Shown here one piece after another: positions 1-11,223 of a stretch of 64,000 bases of DNA; the stretch's first letter is position 1, and each line of letters begins with the position of its first letter. The stretch is from Pelobates cultripes. Its lineage: Eukaryota; Chordata; Amphibia; Anura; Pelobatidae. Where the stretch lies: the NCBI GenBank assembly GCA_933207985.1, contig OW240917.1, positions 101,393,785 through 101,457,784 on the forward strand, written 5' to 3'. The position numbers and the translations under genes are program-made. The notes under the pieces are model-generated. The model was not told where the DNA came from, ran no database searches, and was given only the letters and a program-made list of their open reading frames with translations.

Positions 1-1019
1 TTTTCTAAGTCCTCGATAAGAATAAGGTGTCCCTCTGAAAGAAAATTGGAAATCTTGCTCAGATCCCCTTGTGTCCAGCTCAGGGGAAACTTGTGATAAT
101 GCTATAAACAGATATGAACAGATATAACTTGTGATAATGCTATACACAGATATAAACAGATATAATATAAACAGCTATAGTAGATATAATACAATAGCAA
201 TTAACAGAGTATGATATAGAAGCAAAAAACAATTCAGCCCCCAAAAAGTGAAAGAACCTTCCCTTACAGACCATATGGTATTATACCATTCTCTTCCCCT
301 CTTTGCACTAAACCTCATAGCCCAACTCCAGACTTCATTAAAGCTACCAAACCTTCTCGAAATGCAGTTCTGTGGCGAAATTAACATCGCCACTTATGCC
401 TGGAGAAGACTGATTGCCAGCCTCCTGCCATGTGACTATGGCCCCTGGGATGTATTGCCTGCTCTCCTGTACTGCTAAGGATTGCTACCAACTAGGTGGA
501 TTTGGCTATGGAGCTTGTGTAGTGCCCTCTGTTGGTAGCAACAGTAATATGCACTACCTGAATAGCAAGACTGGTAATTTGCATATTCCGGTAGATTTGC
601 ATATCTCTAATTCTGCATGCAAGAGAGACATTTTGTGTTAATTATGGTCTTCCCCACCTGTGATACTTATTGTGTAATACCACTTTAATTGGAACTCAAC
701 TGCAGAATTTTCTGAGTGCAGGAACAATAAGTTTCACCTCCTATTATATTGAAGTGAAAACAGTGGACTGTATCTTTAAATAAATAAGCAGGAAAAATGT
801 AAAGTTAGTTCCAACTTGTATAAGATGGAATAAATTATGAGAAATTTAATAATGAAGTTGGACAGGCTTGCAGTTTGAATAAATTGATATTGGTAGGAAG
901 AATTAGCCTTAGCAGCAATCCTTATTTGACAAGTGAGAGTTTAGAGAAATTAAGTACTATAATTAATTGATATGACTTGGTTTCCTTGGCAAAAGATTTA
1001 CTTAACTTAGAGGCACTCT
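1..1019. other. Intergenic, no gene recognised
   Basis: No coding family or RNA gene was recognised. Short open frames at 248-641 lack splice context or protein similarity that I can identify. The stretch around 420-640 is less AT-rich than its surroundings and may be an old repeat, but I cannot name it. Confidence 0.5.
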
Positions 1020-1640
1020 GGCACTGGAAGGGTTAATTCACCCAATGGAGGAGGAGATAGGAGTCTCTTTTAACAAACTGCAAATTAGTAGTTGAGAGAA
1101 AGGAAGTCCGTTTGTGCAAGCCGAGGTCTGGGAGAGGAGAAGGTAGGAATCCGTTTACAAGCCGAGGTCTGAGAGAGGAGAAGGTAGAAATCCGTTTACA
1201 AGCCGAGGTTTGAGAAGTGGAGCCGGTAGCATCAAGTAGAACAGCTGATCTAACTGCCGCACCTGAGTGATTAATCCAGCCCTTTGAATCTGGCGCGGTC
1301 TTCCTAAGTATCGTGGAAGGACCGCGTCAGAAAAAGGGCGGGGCTAAGCGCCGTGATCCCGGAAGTGGGTTCCGGTGGCAGCATGAATGCTAGGGTATAC
1401 CTGACACCACCCATTTATAAATATGTAATTATGTTATAATAAGTCATTGCCTGCTATGATTTGACTGTTTGTAATTTTATTGAGTTTTGACAGCAATGTT
1501 CATGTAATGACCATATGGGCTAGTCCCAAATAAAGTTTTAGACAGTTCTACTTCTCCCTCAATTTGGAGTCCTGTCTCTTATTGTAGGAATCTGCTACAA
1601 TGGATTCCTATGCTCTGCATATTCCCTTGCTATAACCACT
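1020..1640 (+). mobile_element. Possible LTR-like remnant with internal tandem repeats
   Basis: This GC-richer block contains a three-copy tandem repeat (1107-1231), a TATA-like TTTATAAAT at about 1410, an AATAAA about 110 bases further on (1529), and a terminal CA followed by TGG near 1600. That order resembles the U3-R-U5 layout of an LTR. No 5' TG end or target duplication could be fixed, so this is a weak inference. An old promoter-bearing repeat of another kind is equally possible. Confidence 0.25.
1107..1231. repeat. Three-copy tandem repeat, period 41-43
   Basis: Copies begin at 1107, 1150 and 1191, each with TCCGTTT followed within a few bases by CAAGCCGAGGT. The first two continue with near-identical GAGAGGAGAAGGTAG; the third diverges at its end. 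This is read directly from the sequence. Confidence 0.85.
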
Positions 1641-3860
1641 CCTAAGCTCTTTTAAGAGCTCGTTCCTGCTTCTCTCTGAAGGAAGAGAGGTTCGGCCTGC
1701 GGTGGTTGTGGTGTCCGCTAGAGTGCTTGGAATCCTCAAGAAGTGCTAGAAGCATCCATCAATGGAGGTACCTAGTCAGGGTGCCAGGTGATCTGTTACA
1801 TGTTCTTTCTGCACTTCAGATTAAATTTTAGTACACAGAAAGCGAGGGCTCTACATAAGGTGACTCCTATCTGAGGGGGTAGTTTTTTCTCAATTTGTGT
1901 TATGCAGATAGATTTGATGTTCATCACAGCTATCCACCCACCTACTTGGGACCATGAGGACAGACCAATAACAAAAAACATAATAATAATACACAATATG
2001 AAATTAAAATGTTTATTTACATTTGCCAACTAACCAAGACAGCACCACTGTGTGTTTTATGTAGAAACATTACACATTGATACGATCTAGATTGCAACTA
2101 TGGGCTCCTGAAGAGAGCCTTGGGGGGAGACCAAAGTTCCAAATAAAACTTACTGTAGTCATTACCAAAGCCAGCTAGCCTATTTCTATAAGAAAAAATA
2201 AACAATGTATTAGCGCTAAGTGACCAAGACAAAAGAATAAAGGAAGCACACCTAAAAGTATGGGCTACCCATAAAACAATTGCCCCAAAATATTTAATGT
2301 TTTAAAACACAAAAAAACATAAATACACAAGCCAAAATAACTTAAATGCTTTAAAACAGTCTTTTAAAAAGTTAAAAAAAATAAAGTAATAAAACTATAG
2401 CTGCTAGTTTTTCACCCTAGATTTTCTTTGAAGCTTTGCAGCCAAATCTTTTGCAGCCATGTTGGGTAAGTTATACATACACATGTAACCCTGAAGAAGT
2501 TCCCTAAGAGTGACAAAACACTTTAGATGTTGGACTTTTTTGGACTTTTAATTGATTGATGTTATTTTAATTGCTATTATTTTGCTCCAACTCCTCTGCT
2601 CCTGTGAGATACAAATATCTTTCAGTTCCTGAAGTCCATCTGTTGTGGAGCTATGCAGATTTCTTTTATGTGTTTGTAAGTGCATATATTCATTAAATTA
2701 TTTTGTACCAATTGTATTGCACTATCTATTCTCTCTTTTACATCATTAGAGCACGTATACCGCAACAGTATTACTGGAACAAGACATAATTTCGCGAGAG
2801 GTGCCTATTATTCACTTCCATCTTGTGAGTGCACTCTATCTCTACCCCTTGTGCATATTACTTGTACTGTATTGCATTATTTTTTTTCTTTAGATATTAT
2901 TATTATATTATTTACCATGTTGCATCTCATATATTTTATATAATCTTGCACACAGGTTTTTCTTTCTTTTTAAATGTGTCACATATATATGTGGGTTTAT
3001 AGAATTTTTATTGGTTTTATGTGTTGTGTAAGTAGTGTTGCCAATTATTTCAGGCTGATTAAGCAAGTGCTATATTGGATTTGATGTAGATATACTTTTT
3101 GAGATAGCTGGTTTTTGTTTTATTGTAGTTTTAAATTTGATTATTTGCATACACAGTACTTCTCCAGGATACTTATTGAAGGGTTGAGTGCCACATTTCC
3201 AAATTGGCACCAAGCTCATTAACCTCAGATCTAGGACCTTAATACTGGGTTTTATTATTGAAGAATCTGCTCTTAAACACAAACCAATTGCCTTTTCCTT
3301 CTTTGTGTTTTAAATGTAGAGCTGCTCTTAAAATTTTTATCACTTCAAGTGCTGGTCAATGATCACACGTTCAGCAACTGGAGACTTACTATATTGTTTT
3401 ACAAGTAAAGGTAAAGGCTGGATGCCGCAAGTAAGTCTCTACAATAAAATCAGAAACATCAACATTTTAAAAAGGAATAGGGATAAAAGTAATGATGGGT
3501 AAATATGGCTAGTGTTTTGCAGGACAAAAAGGAAATTGAGAAATATTTGAGAGGTTAGTAAAGTACTGATGAATCAATGTCAAGTGACTCTGGTCTTCTC
3601 TCTGGTTCTTCTATGTCCTCTATATTTTGAAGGGGTGTTACCACAAAACTACTTTTCTTGTTTTTAGAGACTGCCAATAACAAAGAAACAAAAGACAATT
3701 CAAAAAAAGATGAAATAACAAAAAGAGAATAAGAACTTGAAGAAGGGGACTGTCACCTCATTCACTTGGCATGGGTGCATTAGGCGCATCCTTACGCGGT
3801 CCATATAATTATTGCAAGTTCTGCCTCCACCCGTCGTCAATGTGGCCACTACTTCATCTG
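1641..3860. other. Intergenic, no gene recognised
   Basis: AT-rich sequence with short chance frames only. A perfect GAGCTCTTTTAAGAGCTC-type palindrome occurs near 1646-1663. Nothing supports a gene. Confidence 0.5.
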
Positions 3861-4294
3861 TGTCAGGAACCAGGAACCAGACAGAGACAGATCTGGATGC
3901 AAAAACACCTTTATTTAATAAATAACAAAGAATTCACCAAAAGCAAAGTCCAGGAGGCAAGCAGGGGTCAGTCACCAGAGCGGGTAATCAGACGAGCCAG
4001 GATCAGGAGCACGGAAGGCAGCGGTGTCAGGAACAAGGCCAGAGTCAGGAACCAGGAGCAAACAGGAAACACAGGAACAAGGAGACTTCTGGGGGACAGG
4101 AAACCACGCAAGGGCAAGGAGGTTCTGGGATTTGCTGCTTAAATAGGCTGAACTGATTAGCAGCAGGGTTGATTACTATTCTCAGGTGAGTAACCGTGGC
4201 AACATGCTGAAGGAGCTGATCGTTAATTACAGCTGAAACCTCAGACACTGAAAAAGGAAGGGTGGCTGTTTAAAACAGCAAAGAAACCCTGACA
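3861..4294 (-). mobile_element. Solo LTR, Ty3/gypsy type
   Basis: The 434-bp unit begins TGTCAGGAAC and ends CCCTGACA, giving inverted ends TGTCAGG/CCTGACA. It is flanked by ATCTG on the left and GTCTG on the right, an imperfect 5-bp target duplication. Read on the minus strand it has a TATA-like CTATTTAAG near 4145 and an AATAAA near 3915, in the order expected of an LTR. No matching second LTR or internal region on the same strand was seen, so it is called a solo LTR. The gypsy gag remnant to its right is on the opposite strand and is a separate insertion. The family assignment rests on terminal sequence and layout only. Confidence 0.7.
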
Positions 4295-4880
4295 GTCTGG
4301 TGTTCTTCCTGACTCCAGCTGCTGCATGCCAGTATCTTTCAAAGGTTTCACCTCCTCAGACCAGGATGTTGACATGGATGTGCATGCATTTTCTCTCCAG
4401 CAATGCACGATCATGTTTTGGCGTCACATGGGTCAAAGTGACCAAGAGCAACTCTCTTAAAGCCATATAAACCCTTTTTAACAATTATACTTGACCTGTC
4501 GTGGTTTCCATTTATTGGTTATAAAAGAGTGCAAATTTCTGGTAGTATCTTTGGCTTCTCTGACCTTTGCTGACCGTTTCTGACTCTGACCTTTGAGTTG
4601 TTCTATCATCTACGCTGCTTTCTGTTTTACTGACCTTGACTTGTCTTATACTACTCTATTTTGCATTAAGGCTGGTCACTCTAAAGTCTGGAAATATCAT
4701 TTTATCTATAGATTGTTTAGGTCCTTGGGGGAATAGGACCTTTGAGTGAGCAACTGGTTCGGATATTTTGTATCTGCTGCTATATTCTTATGTTATTCAA
4801 TTAGTGTGCCTAACTTCTTAATTATATTGCAATACCATTTTATCTACCATTGAATATTTATCATTGTTTGCTTAAATTCT
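4295..4880 (+). other. Probable leader of a decayed Ty3/gypsy element
   Basis: Non-coding stretch directly upstream of the gag remnant, rich in CTGACCTTTG- and TTGACTTG-type pyrimidine/TGAC repeats (4555-4640). This resembles the 3' part of an LTR plus leader of amphibian gypsy elements. The boundary is not defined. Confidence 0.35.
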
Positions 4881-5410
4881 GTGTGTCTGGTTATATTGAA
4901 TCATGACATAACAACAGGGCCATTAAGTCAACATATGTCATCTTATGAAACTAAGCTAGAGGAACTTGATCACCACATGGATCAGTTTGCTCAGTTGCTC
5001 CAGACTGTGCTTAACCATACAGCATATCTTCAACCTGAGTCACCACCTGTTTCAGATACACAACAACAGGCAGTAATCACAGATTCTTTGACACATATAG
5101 TAGTCACAGAGTCTTCCATACACCTGACACCTTCGCCTAGATTATGGGTTGATCCACAAGAATTAATGGGATAAAGCACTTGCTCAGGCTAATCACTTAT
5201 GGTAGAACAAATATTCTATAGCCTATGATTACAAATTTTTTTCATCTGAACTTAAGCAATCTTTTGTGCCTCTAGGTAGAGAGAAAAATGCTTCTAAGTC
5301 CTTGATGTGTATCAAACAGGGCAATCATTTGGTGGAATATTATGTCATGGAGTGCTGTACACTAACTGCCGAGGTTGACTGGATGAATAGCTTCTTGGTT
5401 TCTGCATTTT
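4881..5410 (+). pseudogene. Decayed Ty3/gypsy gag, N-terminal and capsid part
   Basis: The open part (4881-5174, 97 codons) contains an amphipathic stretch with LEELDHHMDQFAQLLQ and then a proline-rich linker ending in SPRLWVDPQELMG, as in retrotransposon gag just before the capsid domain. After a stop near 5172 the capsid domain continues in broken frames: a block reading SFVPLGREKNASKSL then LMCIKQGNHLVEYYVMEC, typical of the retrotransposon gag family. Reading then breaks at 5411, where an L1-like element is inserted; the same gag resumes at 7288. Gag would form the nucleocapsid of the retroelement. Stops and frameshifts show it is dead. Confidence 0.65.
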
Positions 5411-5424
5411 CTTAGTGACTCTTT

Positions 5425-7287
5425 TATTTTTAATTCTTTATTTAGGTTGTGCATGGGTTAACAAACAATTTTGCACTGCCACAAAAGCTGATGCATTCGG
5501 AGTATTAGACAGAGGTTTACCCAGATGTGGTTTCAGATACATGGCACATTTTTGTTATAATAACAGTTAATACTGAACTAGAGGTTCTGGTCTAGACTAG
5601 CAATGTAGTATATTTTTACATGATAGTAACTAGCTAGACTGGTGTATTTTGCGAAGAAAAACTAGAGGATACATCATGTGTGAGTGTACGCTAACTTATA
5701 TATATATATGCAGGTAGTATGAAGGCACTGCATTTAAAAAGGTGAAATAAAAAATAAACAAATACCATAAGGAAAACAAACATGATTTTGTGTGTTACAT
5801 CCTGATTTATATTTCCATCTAGGTGAGAGCTGCTGGTCAGATATGCAAGGGCACGTTTCCACTAGGCTATTTTGTAGATGCACACAGTGCTGGTAAAAAT
5901 TATGCCTGGCTATGACAGCGGTATGCTCGAGTTGCAGGGTAAACTAGAGTCAGGCGGGGGAAGTAATTTGGTCGATGGACCATCCATTCAGAGGGGTGTA
6001 GTGAGCTTATTAGCATTTAGTAATAACAACATAACTGTGATTATGGAACAAGTTAAGTATTTAACCAAAAAATCCGGGTATTTTGCGGTCTAGCATCGGG
6101 CATGTTTCAGGTAGTCCCTGCCCCGTTCAGGTCTGCCTTGGATCTACGTGGGAACAAGGGTGTCGCTCCTTTTGGGTTCCATTTATGAGCCAGCTTGGTT
6201 GCTCTTTGGGGCTCAGTGGTATGCAGAGAGTCCTGTGGAAGTCCCAGTGTAGGTAGTAAAGCTACCGCTTCCTGGATGTCACGTACCTCATGTTTGACTT
6301 CTCCATGCAGGATCTGCTGTGTACGAGTTTAGTGCCATTTATATCTTAATCCGTGTTTTTGCAGGAGCGCAGTGAGTGGCCTGAGCGACCTCCGCCATGC
6401 CAGTGTGCCCCCAGTGAGATCCTTGTATAAAGATAGCTCCAGCGATTCAAATTTGTAAGGGGGAACAGTCCCTGGTCACTGCCAATTATGCAGTTTTGTC
6501 TGTGTAGTGCTTAAACCATATGATGAGGTCCCTTGGTGCCACAGTTGGTGCTGAGGCCATCTTCGGGGCCTGAAAGAAGCCATCCAAGGTGATTGACTTA
6601 GCCTGCCATGATGATAGTAAGGTGTCTCAGTAAATACGGTATTTCGGCCGGTGGAATGTCCCCCAGGATGCCCCGGACCTTAATATTGTTAGCCCGGCGT
6701 GCGTCCTTCAGAACCGCAAAATGGAGCTCATGCACCTCATTTTGTTTCTGAAGTCCCTGGACCACTTGCTGTAGTGAGGTGATTTGGTCAGAGCAAACAC
6801 TGGAGGCAGACTCCAAGGCTCCCATTTGGCCTGTCAGACCATGTATGTCAGTGTGGAGTGAGGCAACATCTGCCTGGATGTTCTTCTGGAGGTCAGCGAG
6901 GAGCAACTTCAGGACTGCCGTTGTCACCAGTGAAGTATCCGATTTCTGGGTGACTGGTGCTGGTCTCTGCACAGGTGGTAAGTCTACTGCCTCTTCATCC
7001 AAGGACAAATAGTCCGATAGCTCGGAGTAAGTTTCTAGGTAGGCGGCCATCTTGTGCCCAGTAGCTTCGCGTGTCTGCTGTAGGAGTTCAGCAATATTTG
7101 GTCCCTGCCGCAGTTTATCCAGTCTTAATTTCTAAGTCTTGCTACCCATCTTGCTGTCTTTTCGCAGAAGTCCCTGAGGGTAGCCCAATATGCAGTTGGT
7201 TGTTCCAAATAGACAGATTTGGGCCTGAAAATGCAGGAGCTCTTTTGCCATGTGGCTGTTCAACTTAGTTGCTAGGCTCCACCCCCT
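5425..7287 (-). mobile_element. L1/Tx1-like LINE insertion, internally deleted
   Basis: The insert interrupts gypsy gag and is flanked by 14-bp repeats, CTTAGTGACTCTTT at 5411-5424 and CTTAGGGACTCTTT at 7288-7301, with one mismatch. That fits target-primed reverse transcription. The minus orientation is shown by the ORF1 remnant (6480-7050) and by an A-rich 3' end with AATAAA on the minus strand at the left border (5425-5450). No ORF2 RT was seen in about 1.9 kb, so the copy is internally deleted or very decayed. Removing it rejoins the gag reading, which supports the boundaries. Confidence 0.6.
6480..7050 (-). pseudogene. LINE ORF1p-like fragment
   Basis: Minus-strand frame starting at 7050 (150 codons open to 6598), with the same protein continuing past a break to about 6480. 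It has an acidic N-terminus, then a long coiled coil (roughly residues 40-105, with LHTDIHGLTGQMGALES and ITSLQQVVQGLQKQNEV). Next comes ARRANNIKVRGILGDIPPAE, which matches the RR-N-x-KVRG-IP start of the L1-type ORF1p RNA-recognition domain. Known role of the family: trimeric RNA-binding chaperone of the LINE ribonucleoprotein. The C-terminus is disrupted. It differs in sequence from the ORF1 at 43824-44566, so it is another subfamily. Confidence 0.65.
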
Positions 7288-7586
7288 CTTAGGGACTCTT
7301 TGATACACTTTTGGATGAGACAGCAGCTAGAGACTTACCAGAGAGGTTAAAAGATTACATCACCGATAGGATGCAAATAGACAACAGACTCAGAGAGAGA
7401 AGACTAGGAATAGGTCCAAATGTTCTTCTGTTTCTCTTTTCACCTTCATTGCCTGAACCAATTGGGGGCAACAATTGGCAACAAAGTTTTCAGAAGCAGA
7501 GAAACAGTTTAGAAGAAAATAAGGTTTTTCCCAGGATGTACTTAGTTAACATTGAATATCTGAATGTACCTTTCCTGGTTAAACAC

Positions 7587-7621
<35 letters not shown>

Positions 7622-7831
7622 GTCTAGTCTATGTTGTGGAAAGAAGGGTCATACCTTACCCAGTTCACCCAAAAAACTTACACACCTAAGGACCATTAGG
7701 GGACCAGCTTTGGCTATTATGCATACGTCCCCTACTATGCTTCATATTAGATTACTCCTTTCCGTTACCATCATTTGGGGTGCAGTAGAAGTGCTTTTGC
7801 AAACTACTGCTTTTTTGATTACCTGCTGGTA
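7288..7831 (+). pseudogene. Decayed Ty3/gypsy gag, C-terminal part with zinc knuckle
   Basis: Resumes the gag begun at 4881. The frame from 7311 reads DETAARDLPERLKDYI and QIDNRLRERRLGI, the conserved end of the gypsy capsid domain. After a (TTA)n expansion (7591-7620) comes CCGKKGHTLPSSP, a degraded CCHC zinc knuckle that would bind the element's RNA. The following residues resemble the gag-protease junction. A microsatellite inside the frame and loss of the rest of pol show that the copy is inactive. Confidence 0.65.
7591..7620. repeat. (TTA)10 microsatellite
   Basis: Ten perfect TTA units inside the gag remnant, translating as a run of isoleucines. Confidence 0.97.
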
Positions 7832-9369
7832 GCAAATTCTTCTGTAGCCTACTATGCTAAAACTCTCATACATTATAGGTTCTTGGCTGATAAATTGATG
7901 CGTGTATGAAAATAAAATCAATTATACTACATAGCCGTTGAATGACCACATCGTGACCGCATTACCACCTTGGGTGTGCATTATTTTTCTAATAATTCAA
8001 CGACCTGTCGTCAATTATTCCTTACTTATTCTGCAAAAACAAACATCCTATAGTGGTCTAAATTAAATGACTGGTCTTCTCATTTAGCCAACTATGAGGA
8101 GTTTGCCTTATTTTTTCAATTATTTACTCAACATGTTTAGTCAAATAGACAGAATAATTCTGCTTCTTCCTCCTCAGCACCTCTCTGGATATTCATTATC
8201 AGGAGAGGGTTTGATAATTATGGTATACAGCGGTCATCTGGAATCATAATTCCCTTTATATCATCTGACAAGAAAATATACAGGGTGCTAGGGTTTGAGG
8301 AGTCAATAATTTATTAATCAACCAACTTCAGTGATATTACATGCAGTGAATGCTTAACTTACTGAGATGTGTTTGACTAGTTACAGAAGATGACATCTTT
8401 TAAATGAGATCCATTTGATACCTCGCAAAGCTGGACTCTTGCACTGTTCATAATGTTGGAAGCTCTAGCGCTCAAATTTTTGCATGGATATTCTCCTTGA
8501 AGTGTATATGGTAATATAGATATATTAGCTGCATCTACATTGATATGCTAATGGGTAGCTACTGTGCATGAATTTACTTGTTCTATATAAATAATTATTG
8601 TTTTTTTATATTACAGAACAAATGACAAATTCTAAAGGATGTATTAATAACACACGTGTGTGAACATGTTAAAAGGATTTAGTAAAAATGACATATGACA
8701 TGATTTCAAAATGCATTCTTCAAATTTTATTTACGAAAACAGAATGAGAAATAAAAAAAAATGGTCTATTTTAAGGAAAAGGTCATTACTTTTCTCCAAG
8801 GGCAAAATCACATACCATCAAGCCGGAAAGTAGAGCGACTGACCCTGGAGCAGATGGGTTGCACATGTTACCTGGGCTCTGTGATGAATGAGAAGATGAA
8901 TTCCTGTCATGAAAATCTGCAGGAGACTAGCAATTCTTTTATAAAGCCTGATAAACAATTGCAGGGCTGAACACAATGTAAATGGTTTGAAAATTGAATT
9001 AGAAAGCCATGCACTATTGTGATTCTTAAATTTACCTTTATAAACACTACATATAGTCTGTTTGTGGTTCAGAACATTAATTTTCAAATGTTCAGAACAT
9101 TAATTTTCAAATTTTCAGAACATTAATTTTGTTTAAAATAACTGTAAAAATAACATCAAATATTTAGAAAAGGTTCCTAAAATAACTGTCTGAAAATATT
9201 TGTTTCATGCATTGGTAATAGCTTGATTTATTAGCTCTTTCTTAAAAATGTGCCACATCATATACATGGTATAATATAGGATAATTGTAAATAACATTGT
9301 AATTATGATTATTAGTATTTTGACATTTGGAAAAATATATGAAAAAAAAAAAATGCAATTTTTTTTTCT
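7832..9369. other. Intergenic, no gene recognised
   Basis: AT-rich. Part of the left side could be decayed gypsy pol, but no RT motif could be recognised. Short imperfect direct repeats of TTCAGAACATTAATTTTCAAA lie near 9069-9130. No gene is supported. Confidence 0.45.
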
Positions 9370-9566
9370 TTTGTAATAGCTTCTTGATCCAAGGAGATAT
9401 CTGACTGCCATTCTGGGTTCAATAATTCCTGAATTGTTTAACATTTTGTTGCAAAAATGGAAGCACTTCAAACACTTTTTTTTTTTTTACCTTCTTTTGG
9501 ATCAACAGCAAAAACGAATTTGAGAAAGGCTGCACTTTATGGACGCATGTCTCTTTTCAGCTATTT
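9370..9566 (+). mobile_element. L2-like LINE 3' end
   Basis: Contains the block TTGATCCAAGGAGATATCTG, a 'GGATCAACAGCAAAAAC' segment and the 3' tail CTTTTCAGCTATTTAACTATG. The same blocks occur in the same order at 53920-54110 (plus) and, inverted, at 33405-33590. In the 53-kb copy they follow RT-coding sequence, so this is the 3' end of that family, truncated at its 5' side. Confidence 0.75.
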
Positions 9567-9606
9567 AACTATGTAATATGTTTGCAGTTTAATACTAAGC
9601 CAGACT

Positions 9607-9810
9607 TAGAAACATAGAATGTGAAGGCAGATAAGAACCATTCGGCCCATCTAGTCTGCCCAATATTTCAAAATATTTTAATTAATCCCTGGCCTTATCT
9701 TAAGTCTAGGATAGCCTTATGCCTATCTCACGCATGCTTAAACTCCCTCACTGTGTTAACCTCTACCACTTCAGCTGGAAGGCTTTTTCATGACTTGAAA
9801 AAATTAGCCC
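9607..9810 (-). mobile_element. Non-LTR retrotransposon fragment (RT C-terminal/3' region)
   Basis: Shares long blocks with 20850-20955 (for example AGGATAGCCTTATGCCTATC, ACGCATGCTTAA and AGCTGGAAGGCT), where the same sequence is the downstream part of a LINE RT on the minus strand. This is a short 5'-truncated copy. It ends where it runs into unrelated A-rich sequence. Confidence 0.7.
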
Positions 9811-10146
9811 CACCAACAGTACCCTATGGAGTAAATGCTTTATCTGATAGTAGTTTAAATGAAGAAGAATGCAATGCTACGTCTTTTACGTAATTTAAAA
9901 TATAGTATGCAAATGAAGTTGGAATGAATGTTGGGGGAATTTTATAAGGCATTTAGTTTACCATGGTTAAAATTAAATTCCCCAGGAAAGATATACTGGG
10001 ATATACTGCGCAATACTTAAAGATATCATGAAACTAGAAAAAACAATTGATGATTTGGTATTTGTTACCATCGCTCCCAAAGACTGAGAAAACAAGAATT
10101 CAAAATTAATTTCTGATGTAAAAAAAATAAAAATAAAATAAAAAAC
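9811..10146. other. No gene; A-rich toward the right
   Basis: No coding family was recognised. The last 40 bases are an (AAAATAAA)n-type A-rich run that borders the DIRS-like gag remnant. Confidence 0.5.
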
Positions 10147-10307
10147 AAAGCCAGACTTATGTCCCTACGACTGTCTATTATCTTTTATCATAGGCTCTCA
10201 TCTATTATGGCTGAGGACGACAGTGTTATACCTAAGAGCTTCAAGCAATGGTTTCAATCAGCCCTGGCTGATCCTTGGCCCAAATCCTCTGAAATACCCC
10301 ATGGTGA
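10147..10307 (+). pseudogene. DIRS-like element, start of gag-like ORF (split by PLE)
   Basis: The frame with MAEDDSVIPKSFKQWFQSAL (ATG near 10207) resembles the N-terminus of gag-like ORF1 of vertebrate DIRS retroelements. It is cut at 10307 by the Penelope-like insertion. Across the insertion, after the duplicated 14 bases, the frame continues at 18346 with GDHVSSTSEDALSTCKSSDT. Downstream at 18700-20768 are matching DIRS gag, RT/RNase H and tyrosine-recombinase remnants, which is why this short piece is assigned to DIRS. Confidence 0.6.
10294..10307. repeat. 14-bp target-site duplication, left copy of the PLE
   Basis: ATACCCCATGGTGA, identical to 18346-18359 on the other side of the element. 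Confidence 0.88.
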
Positions 10308-10686
10308 ACAAAAAGGTAATGGTTCAGCGCTAAACAATCTAAAAGAAACTAAAACAAAACGTAACAGCAGCAACCTATAGGAATGAGGTCCCTCAAAAAA
10401 CCTCACATGGAATAGGACAAACAGAAAAAGGTGTATAGGTCGCGCTAAGGGGACAAGGAAGTAAAATAAATGAAATAAATAAAAGTAATAAAAAAGTCCC
10501 AGATATAAATAAACCTGTGTAGTTCTAGGAGAGTATACAGTCCAAATGGATATCTGAGTCTTCTTATGTTGAGGATGTCTTAGAATGCTTGTCAATACGT
10601 AGATACATAAAAAAAGAGGAAGAAAAACTCCAATAGTGTAGAATGTCGATATAGTTTCCAGGTATAGGTCTATAAGTAAGTAAAAA

Positions 10687-10757
10687 ACTCACCTTGGCGT
10701 GAGCAAAAAAACTTTGCTCAAGTGTTCTTAGCGTTCAGTGGCGTCAATCCCCCACTG
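10687..10757 (-). other. Two-hairpin/GTGAGT module A2, inverted copy
   Basis: Reverse-complement copy of the module at 12711-12782: stem CAGTGG/CCACTG, stem GAGCAAA/TTTGCTC, then GTGAGT (ACTCAC at 10687-10692 on the plus strand). Confidence 0.75.
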
Positions 10758-10863
10758 GTAGGATATAGGTGATGGGGTCCTGGACAATTCCTCGGTATAT
10801 AAAAAATGAGAGACGTATATAGTGCTCACTGATGTTTGTAAAAACAAATAAAATAAGTAAAAT

Positions 10864-10928
10864 ACTCACATATACATGAGCAGGAAATACTGCTCAGTAT
10901 GATGGCGCAGGTGGTACAATCCCCACCT
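10864..10928 (-). other. Two-hairpin/GTGAGT module A1, inverted copy
   Basis: Reverse-complement copy of the module at 12540-12604: stem AGGTGG/CCACCT, stem GAGCAG/CTGCTC, then GTGAGT (ACTCAC at 10864-10869). Confidence 0.75.
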
Positions 10929-11091
10929 TAGGATTCTTGGAAGTTGACGTACTTCAATCCAAATTGATGACCAGGTAATTCAAATTAAAAATATAGAATA
11001 AAAGGAATTAAAAGTATATAGGCAAAAAATAAGGGCCAATATTCCTTTATTAAAATATAATTTATCAATATATATAACAAACTTTGTAATA

Positions 11092-11131
11092 GCCAAAACG
11101 CGTTTCACCACACAGGGCTTTATCAAATGGC
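11092..11131 (-). ncRNA. Hammerhead-ribozyme-like motif, inverted copy
   Basis: Minus strand reads GCCA, TTTGATAAA, GCC-loop-GGT, GAAACGCGT, then TTGGC. It is the same fold as at 17628-17667; see the entry at 12337. Confidence 0.45.
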
Positions 11132-11165
11132 ATTTAAAAGAGAGAAAAACCTGGTACACAAACTG

Positions 11166-11223
11166 CTTTTATAAGCTAAAAAATACAGATAGGCATTTGA
11201 ATTTTGGCGCCAAAATGACGTCA
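11166..11223 (-). promoter_or_regulatory. PLE promoter in the inverted copy, pointing out of the element
   Basis: The minus strand has a CRE (TGACGTCA, 11216-11223), an adjacent E2F-type palindrome TTTTGGCGCCAAAA, and TATAAAAG (11166-11173). It is the inverted copy of the promoter at 12245-12302 and would drive transcription leftward into flanking DNA. Confidence 0.55.
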
